NCBI GenBank assembly: GCA_031002005.1
Contig: CM061921.1
Location: 127,936,597 to 128,000,596 of the forward strand
DNA: 64,000 nt
DNA from: Vandiemenella viatica
Taxonomy: Eukaryota > Arthropoda > Insecta > Orthoptera > Morabidae
Direction: 5' to 3'
This document shows positions 57,076 through 64,000 of this stretch, piece by piece. The notes beneath the pieces are model-generated. The model made no database searches. It was not told the DNA's origin and saw only the letters and a program-made list of their open reading frames with translations. Position numbers and translations under genes: made by a program. Every line of letters begins with the position of its first letter. The first letter of the stretch is position 1.

Positions 57076-60000
57076 GATCTTACAGTGGAATGCCCGATCA
57101 GCCGTAGCAAATAAAGAAACATTACAACAAGAACTAGCGTCGAAAAAGATATCAGTTGCGGCCCTCAGTGAAACCTGGTTTCACAAAGCCGCGTACTTCC
57201 GGGGATACTCCGTTCTCCAAGAGGACCGTACAGACGGCTATGGTGGAGTAGCACTACTGATCAAAACAACTTTAGACTATCGAGCGATCCACTTAGATTT
57301 AACTAACATCCATCATTTCCAAGCCATCGCAGCCCAGATCGCACTACCAAATTATAACCTCACGATCATCTCTATCTACCGTCCACCACGTTCTAGGATT
57401 GATCCACAGGAATGGCACCACTTATTCAAACAGCTGGAACAACCGTACATCCTCTGCGGTGACTTCAATGCACATAGCAGATGTTGGGGATGCGAATTTG
57501 AGGACCATCCGGGCAAAGTAGTAAAAGAACTACTGGATGAACATAATCTGATCCTTCTCAATGACGGTACACCTACATTAATACCAAGGCCAGGATACAG
57601 GCCCACGGCGGTGGACTTAACGCTAACTTCTCCATCTATAGCAACAGATTTCCATTGGTGTACTCTTCCCTACCCTTTGGGGTCGGATCACTTTGCCATT
57701 ATCATCTCCTATCTTGCCCCAATAAGACAGACGATAACCCAACCCAAAAGCAAATGGAACATACGCAAAGCAGATTGGTGTCGCTACGCACAAATCGTAG
57801 ACGCACTATTCCACACGTGTACTCAGAACGCATCACCAGTAGAAAACTATAACTCCTTCATCTCTTTAATCGAATACGCAGCGGCATTAACAATTCCAGA
57901 ACGCCATACATATGCGACGAAGACAACACCGCCTACACCATGGTGGACCCCAGAATCATCTAAAATGATCGCCATAAGACGACTATCATTCAAAAACTAC
58001 AAACAGCAATCTACATGGGAATCCTATAGGGAATACAAGAAAACCGACGCACAAGTTAAGCGTTTCCTTAAACAGCAGAAACGTAACAGTTGGAGAACGT
58101 ATTGTTCCAAAATTTCCAAAGATACCCCAATAAGTGAAGTATGGACAATGATCAGGAAAATGAAAAAGAAACCAGCTCCCTCATCAACAATCACCTGTGA
58201 AGCGGAGGACATCGCCACGGTACTTGCACCTCCAACAGTCACCTTACCTCCATTCGAGAGTATGATCGGGCCAGAAGTACAGGACAGCGCACAAAACATA
58301 TTTCAAAGACCCTTTTCGCTAAGCGAACTAGATAGAGCACTAGACCATGCAGGGACACCGCCCGGGATATGACAACATACACTACGCCATGTTGCGACAT
58401 TTACCCCCAAGAGCAAGAATCCATCTGCTACAGATGATTCAACAACTGTGGTCAGTAGACAAACTACCGGATACTTGGACAACACATATGATAGTTCCAA
58501 TTCTGAAACCAGGAAAGGATCCCACGGAGCCTCTATCGTACCGTCCAATTGTGTTACTATCTTGCGTATACAAGACAGCGGAACGACTTTGGAAACATCG
58601 CATGGAATGGTGGCTGGAACATTCCAAACTACTACCAGAATCACAGTTCGGCTTTCGGAAATCTCGCAGTACCATGGACAGTTTAGCTATACTGACTGCA
58701 GACATCGAACGCACAATTAATAATCACGGATACCTACTTGGACTATTTCTGGACATTTCTAGTGCATACGACAACGTACAGTTGCCTATCCTTATGAGGA
58801 AACTACAAAAGATGGGCTTCCCAACACTTCTACTCAAAGGAATATACGCTTCTCTCCGTCAACGCACGATATATATCCGTACGAAAAATAACTCATTATG
58901 TGGACCTTTCACGGTAAACCGAGGTATACCGCAGGGATCTATACTCAGCCCTTTACTATATATCATATACCAGAGAACTAGAAACAATATTGGGACCACA
59001 GATCAAGACCTTACAATACGCTGACGACGTTTGTGTATATGTCTACTCCACGTGCTTTTGGATGGTACTTAAGTGGATCACGGATGCAGTAACCAAAAAC
59101 TAACTGGCTACATGAACATGGTCTGACCTTATCACCTCAAAAGTCTTCAGTAGTGATATTTACCCGTAAACGGAACCCACACCCTCTAGACCACATACGC
59201 CTGGGCGACTGTATTTTCCCATACGCGCAACTGTTAAGTTCCTTGGTGTAATTTTGACAGCAAGCTCTCCTGGATTGCACACGTGGACCATATAACTACC
59301 AGAACCAGCAGCGCCCTGAACATTCTCCGCGCAGTAGCTCACACCTGGTGGGGAGCAGATCCCGCAACCTGCCTTCTTTATATAGGTCATTGATAAGATC
59401 GCGCATAGATTATGGAAGCATCGTTTATGGAAATGCTCCGCAACAACATCTACGTAAAATAGACCAGCTACAGTACCGCGCTCTCCGCACCTGCGTAGGA
59501 GCCATGAAAAGTTCGCCCACAAACGCTCTCCTCATCGAAACCACAGAATTGCCACTAGAACTCCGTCGGCAATATCTCAGAGAAATATTTACTCCAACGA
59601 CTCTCCTTCACACAACATCCCCTAATATCAAAACTGAAAATCCTAAGCAATAGTATGGGACCGTTCGAAGAAAAACGCCCTCCACGATGCCCGCTCTTGG
59701 TTTACAGCTATTATAAACTAAGATTCACAGCGCCGCTAATAACAAAGGGGCCTGTTCTGCCAGTATTCACGAAATCCTGCGAATGCTCTATACCAACATT
59801 GCAAACATACATCCTACCATCCCAACTCAATCAGAAAACTGCTTCACGACTATTATCAACTTATTGGGGGGACTACACCCAGATTTACACGGATGGATCC
59901 AAATCAGAACATAGTGCAGGATTCTTATTACTGCCCTGCCCACCAACCACGGAGCTTTCTTCTCACTACCACACGAAACTTCAAACTATACGGCCGAAAT

Positions 60001-60690
60001 TCTAGCCATCAAGGAAGCCATACAGTACGGATTAGTAAAAAACTTCAAGAAAATACTTATCTTAACGGACTCCAAAAGTACACTTCAGCGACTCCAGAAC
60101 CCTAAGTGGAACCTCAGCAGCAACATACATCATGGACATTATTGAGATGACAGTTTCAACGCAAACAAGACATCAGATTCATGTGGGTAAAAGGTCACTC
60201 CGGCATCACTTATAACGAACTAGCAGACTCTCTAGCCAAACGTGGAGCCGTGGAAGGTACGCTCCTAGCTCTGCCGTTACCGTATACAGACTTCCTCCCC
60301 GGGTGAAACAAAAAATAAAACAGGATTTTCAAGAATTTTGGACAAAAACTGGACAACTTAAAGGAAAACACTACGCGGCCATCCAACCATCCGTTCCAAA
60401 ACAAGTCTGGTATAAAAACTTCCACGCGAAAAGACAATTCCTGACATCACTAATTCGGATGAGATTAGGTCATTGCGCCGTCCCCAGCCATCTCCATAGT
60501 GGGGGTCATGGAAACACCACTGTGCGACGCAGACAAGGAAGACGCGGCAGACTTAAATCACGTATTCTTCAGAATGCAGGAAATACTCCACCTACAACAA
60601 AAATCTGATAACCAATTTACTATCGCTACAGGTACCTCTACCGACATCGATCCCTACCCTCCTCGCGACGGGCCACCCGAAGATATATAG
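57053..60690 (+). pseudogene. LINE ORF2 (endonuclease, reverse transcriptase, RNase H)
   Basis: 57053-58372 is open for 439 residues and is an APE-type endonuclease: LQWNARS, ALSETWF, GYGGVALLIK, CGDFNAHSRCWG, VDLTLTS and GSDHFAI. After a frameshift near 58350 the RT continues (YRPIVLLSCVYK, LFLDISSAYDNV, RGIPQGSILSPLLY). Another shift near 58970 leads to the catalytic YADDVCVY at ~59015. RNase H pieces YTDGSKSEHSAG (~59890), LILTDSKSTLQRL (~60060) and WVKGHSGITYNELAD (~60190) follow. The end is in frames to 60690 with RMRLGHCAVPSHLH and a Cys/His tail. At least five frameshifts make it non-functional, though most motifs are intact. Confidence 0.93.
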
Positions 60691-61040
60691 AAGTCCTGAT
60701 AAATTTCTTACGCGAAGCGCAAATCAACATCTAGACGAAACCAATACAAACAAATGGACAAAACGTACCAAAACTTTATAGTTAAAATTCCATATGTAAA
60801 ATTATAATAAATAACCAACATGTATAATATGTAATATTTTAAATATGAATGATAGGTAAATATGTAAGTAATGGGTAAATAATAAGAAAATATCTAAATT
60901 ATATGTAAATATGCAAACTATATTTAAACAATGTAAAATATGTCAAATATGAAAGATACATAAAATGTAATATGTAAAATGTAGTAGGAGGGCTGGTGTA
61001 ATGGTCCTGCGACCAAAAATAAAAAAAAAACTGTACTCGA

Positions 61041-62040
61041 ACCGTGACCTTACAAATGCTCTGTAGTCTGCCACATAGACTTTAAAATATTTAGACATTT
61101 TAAGGTTCTGGCTTTCATATTTTTAAGATTTGGCAGCAAGCTTAGTGTAATTTCAAAATGAGGCACAGAACCACATCATTAAAAATTAAAACGGTGTCCC
61201 TCCAGGTGAGACGTGGCTCCATTACAAGATTTCGACAACGACTAAATAGTACACACCTTGTTGTCTCGCAGAGAAACGAAATGGCCACTCATCCAGCCTG
61301 TTAAATGTGAGTTCCAATTGCCCATCAACACCGCTCATGCTAGATAACGAACCAAAAATAGAGAAGTCGTCGCCGTATAATGTGTAATGAAGCGGACTTT
61401 GATCGCTGAAGATACCAATAGCGAAGAGGGTCTTGCTTAAAACAGACCCTTGGGGTATACCGTTTTCCTGGATAAAAATATTTGACACTTCTCTACCGAC
61501 CTCCTTACCGGAAGCAACGACCTGATATAAACAATTGTAAAAATCGGGGCAGATTTGCCATTATCCCCTATTAATGTAATTATTTTAAACTTCCACGCCC
61601 CCAGTTTAGTGTCGTAGGCCTTATCGATATCCAACAAGGTGTTGGCTGTGAATGAACGAGTCGTGTATAGTCGCTTCCAGTAGTATCAGGTTCTCCAAGG
61701 TAGAGTGGAACTTCCTGAATCCGCAAACTGGCAACAACTTGTTTTTCCCAGGTTTTAAAATAGGGATTGGCGTTGCTTCTTTCCAAGAGTCGGGGAACTC
61801 TGGTCCAAATATCGTTCAAAATATCTAAAAGGTACTCTTTAGAATATTTGCTAAGATGCCATAGCAAATGATATCAGATCTGGACCTGGCACTGTGTCTT
61901 TGGCGCTCCAGCTCCCAAGATGTAAACAGGCTATTGCACAGCTGTTTATCCAACGAATCGAAGTTCAAGAAAAAAATACTCACCACCCCTTTTATTTTTT
62001 TTAAACTCGTCTTCTGTTCTTGTAATCATTGTGTGTAACC
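61041..62040 (-). pseudogene. Old I-type LINE, 5' half (reverse transcriptase)
   Basis: Minus strand: LSKYSKEYLLDILNDIW, KTWEKQVVASL, LDIDKAYDT, NGIPQGSVLSKTLF, the catalytic-position YGDDFSIF, RFSARQ and KARTLKCLNILKSMW, in RT order with frameshifts. The frame then reaches the duplicated 12-mer and continues across the younger LINE at 55183. The upper limit near 62040 is approximate; a SINE and unrecognised sequence follow. Confidence 0.87.
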
Positions 62041-62230
62041 CACAGCAGTTTAATGGGTCGTAGTCCACTTATTCAAACAGTGACTGGATGGCTCCTCTCT
62101 TGGTGATTTGTACTGCATTAAACATTGAAAATCGAGGACAGATATTTAATATTACATTATTAAAAGATATTAACAATACTGGTACCTTGCACAAACTTAG
62201 ATTAAAAACATATATTTAAAATTTATTGTA

Positions 62231-62466
62231 TTTTTTTATATATATATCTGCTTTACGTCTCTCAACAGCGAGGTCTTTAGAGACGGGAAAGGATGGGGGC
62301 AAGGAATGGGCCATGGCCTTTTGAAGGAAGCATTCCGGCATTTGCCTGGAATGATTTGGGAAACCATGGAAAAACCCAAATCTGGATGCCCGGACGGGGA
62401 TTCGAACCGCCGTCCTCCCGAATGCGAGGCCAGAACGCTATCCGTTACACCACCACGCTCGGTGAA
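62231..62466 (-). mobile_element. tRNA-derived SINE, subfamily A
   Basis: Head CACCGAGCGTGGTGGTGTAA and B box GGTTCGAATCCCC on minus, with the same body and tail A (CGTCTCTAAAGACCTCGCTG) as the 41-kb copy. It is shorter by a small deletion in the body (GGGCCATGG). Flanked by the 13-bp direct repeat AAAATTTATTGTA (62218-62230 and 62467-62479). Confidence 0.95.
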
Positions 62467-62479
62467 AAAATTTATTGTA

Positions 62480-63455
62480 ATATTATCAGTGAGAGGGCTG
62501 AACTTGGTGTAATGATACTAAGTTTTCTATATTTGGTGCTATATTTGTCATCAGCAGTCTCAAATCGCTGCGTTTCACTATCTGCACTACCTGTTTCTAT
62601 CCTCTTTCGGCCAAATATAATCATGGGAATGCATTTTTTTTTTATGCGGCCCGTAAAGCCGGATATAAATGTGTAATTGGTCTTTGTAGCCAAAATTCTT
62701 GATATCAATTTTTTTTTCATTTCTTAAAAGATCTATCGACTCCTCCTGTAGCGATAATTCTGCTGTTTATAATTTTGAGAATGGTTCTAATACCCAATCT
62801 GGAAAGGTAATGTTGAAAATGCCCTGAAATCTCTTTGTAAAGTCTTCTTTAAGGGCTTACGAAAGCTGCAAAATCCCAGAATGTCTTCATGAATATGTTT
62901 CCACAGAGATTTGGACACTGGTAGAACTGTCTTCGACACAGATTTTGTTTTTACAAGGCAAGTTTCGACATGAACACAGAAATAAGTGCCTTTTCTTTGA
63001 TCAAATACAAATTATTCCTTGCAACTGTAAAAACAAGTTTACGATACAAATCACTTAAATAAGCTGTCTCACTCTTATATTTTAATAAATTCTCTCTTAA
63101 TGAATCATTTTGTTAGACGGGTACTCTCTGATAACCAACGAACTTCTGTGTGTAATAGTAAACGATTGATATTTTTGAATAAAAATCCGTCTTCTAACAA
63201 CTGTTTTTATTATTAACTTTCATCTACCAGACGCGTTAAGCGCTTCTGGAGTGGGGCATCGTCTGTGGTTATAAATAACATAAACATAATATTATGATTA
63301 TATTTGTGTATGCGATTAAGTACATTAATTATATACATATATTCATGTTGTAATATTGTAACGTCTGTAGGTTCAGTCTGCTATAACTATTCTATGTATT
63401 GTTTTCATAGTATCTGTGTTCAAACCTAAATTCACTTCATAATACTAAATTATCT
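62480..63455. other. AT-rich sequence, nothing recognised
   Basis: A minus-strand stretch near 63110-62750 can be read as short broken frames with no known motif. No repeat ends identified. Confidence 0.35.
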
Positions 63456-63458
63456 ATA

Positions 63459-64000
63459 GGGGAGAGTGGGGAGGAATGGAACAATTTGTGTTTGAGATAT
63501 TTTTCAGGGAGTTGTGGTAACATTGGAAGTATATGAACTATGGATGTATTTATCACATGCAACTGACCATATACTGTATAACTATTTTTTCAAAATCCGC
63601 AATAACAGCAATGGAATCTTCGATTTTTGAACAAAAGTGACATTGTCCCACTCCTCCTTCATGCAGGAGGAATGGGACAAAGTGCAGGAGGAATGGGACA
63701 CTACCTTAATTTTTAAATAAAATGACCAACAATGTTACTCTCGGACTAGTTCAACATGAAAAAAGATAAGTTAGGTTAAGCAACTGAAAAAAATTATGGT
63801 ATAACAGAAATAAATGGTGCATAGAAAATTCTTTATCAGAGTGTAGGAAATTAAACACTTAAATTGATTCCGAAGTGAAAAATGTTGCTGGTTCTTTTAG
63901 TTCCACCAATGACTGGAGCAGGCATCTTCAAAATGATATTATTTTTAGATCCATATCTTAAAAATTGGATAAACAAATGACACTGACTTGTCCCATTCCA
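63459..64000. repeat. Repeat with iterated GGAATGGGACA motifs, cut by window edge
   Basis: Starts GGGGAGAGTGGGG, followed by GAGGAATGGAACA (63471). An inverted pair is at 63644-63679 (TGTCCCACTCCTCC and AGGAGGAATGGGACA), a direct copy at 63685-63700, and the inverted motif again at the last bases (63989-64000). This layout is typical of the subterminal region of a DNA transposon or MITE, whose other end would be beyond 64000. Confidence 0.6.

Larger units (their letters stand above)
55196..61028 (+). mobile_element. I-type LINE, nearly full length
   Basis: Flanked by the exact 12-bp direct repeat AACTGTACTCGA (55184-55195 and 61029-61040). It has a 5' UTR of ~235 bases, ORF1, ORF2 with endonuclease, RT and RNase H, an AT-rich 3' UTR with degenerate ATATGTAAA-type repeats (about 60800-60990) and a final CCAAAAATA(A)n. 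RNase H presence points to the I superfamily rather than Jockey or CR1. It interrupts the older minus-strand LINE. Confidence 0.95.

Noticed and set aside
1..64000. CRISPR array, operon, rRNA genes or functional tRNA genes
   Set aside because: None seen. The tRNA-like boxes all lie in SINE heads or in transposon inverted repeats with poor acceptor arms.

Overview
The window reads as a transposon-dense piece of a large insect nuclear genome. It is AT-rich and carries tRNA-derived SINEs, several LINE families, hAT, mariner, Tc1-like and PIF/Harbinger DNA transposons and Ty3/gypsy-type LTR elements. There is no prokaryotic gene organisation. A LINE ending in GTAGAT repeats and a SINE family resembling those I know from locusts suggest a polyneopteran such as an orthopteran or phasmid; the exact order is inference.

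The one host gene I can support lies on the minus strand. It is seen as three short exons with good splice sites and matching phase: 53148-53027, 29622-29449 and 5391-5190. Joined in phase 0, the last two encode the N-terminal region and first membrane helices of a membrane adenylyl cyclase of the type 5/6 class. The 53-kb exon supplies a possible start codon. Almost everything between 5.4 and 53 kb is therefore intron (24.1 and 23.4 kb) filled with mobile elements. The gene continues beyond both window ends.

Layout. 1-2.1 kb: 5' end of an open Ty3/gypsy gag-pol element (minus), with LTR and primer site. 6.8-7.8 kb: internally deleted mariner. 10.9-12.3 kb: LTR-element remnant, split by a 9.36-kb hAT transposon (12344-21707, 8-bp target duplication). 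The hAT itself holds two LINEs, a small hAT MITE, a Harbinger fragment and a 61-bp LINE stub. 22.1-28.3 kb: a pair of diverged LTRs around a decayed Asn/Asp-rich coding stretch. 34.3-35.1 kb: about three copies of a 250-bp tandem repeat. 35.4-38.0 kb: a Tc1/mariner-superfamily element with 340-bp inverted repeats that each carry a tRNA-like sequence, inserted just upstream of a tRNA-Lys-type primer binding site of another LTR element. 42.6-43.2 kb: LINE ORF1 fragment. 44.2-46.3 kb: palindromic and tandem repeats. 47.8-49.7 kb: Harbinger element with a SINE inside. 53.6-62.0 kb: an old I-type LINE (minus), interrupted by a nearly full-length younger I-type LINE (plus) flanked by a 12-bp duplication. 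From 63.46 kb to the end: a repeat with iterated TGGGACA motifs.

None of the transposon proteins except the truncated gag-pol frame at the left edge is intact. The region records several layers of insertion whose relative ages can be read from nesting and target-site duplications. All identifications come from reading motifs; no database search was run.
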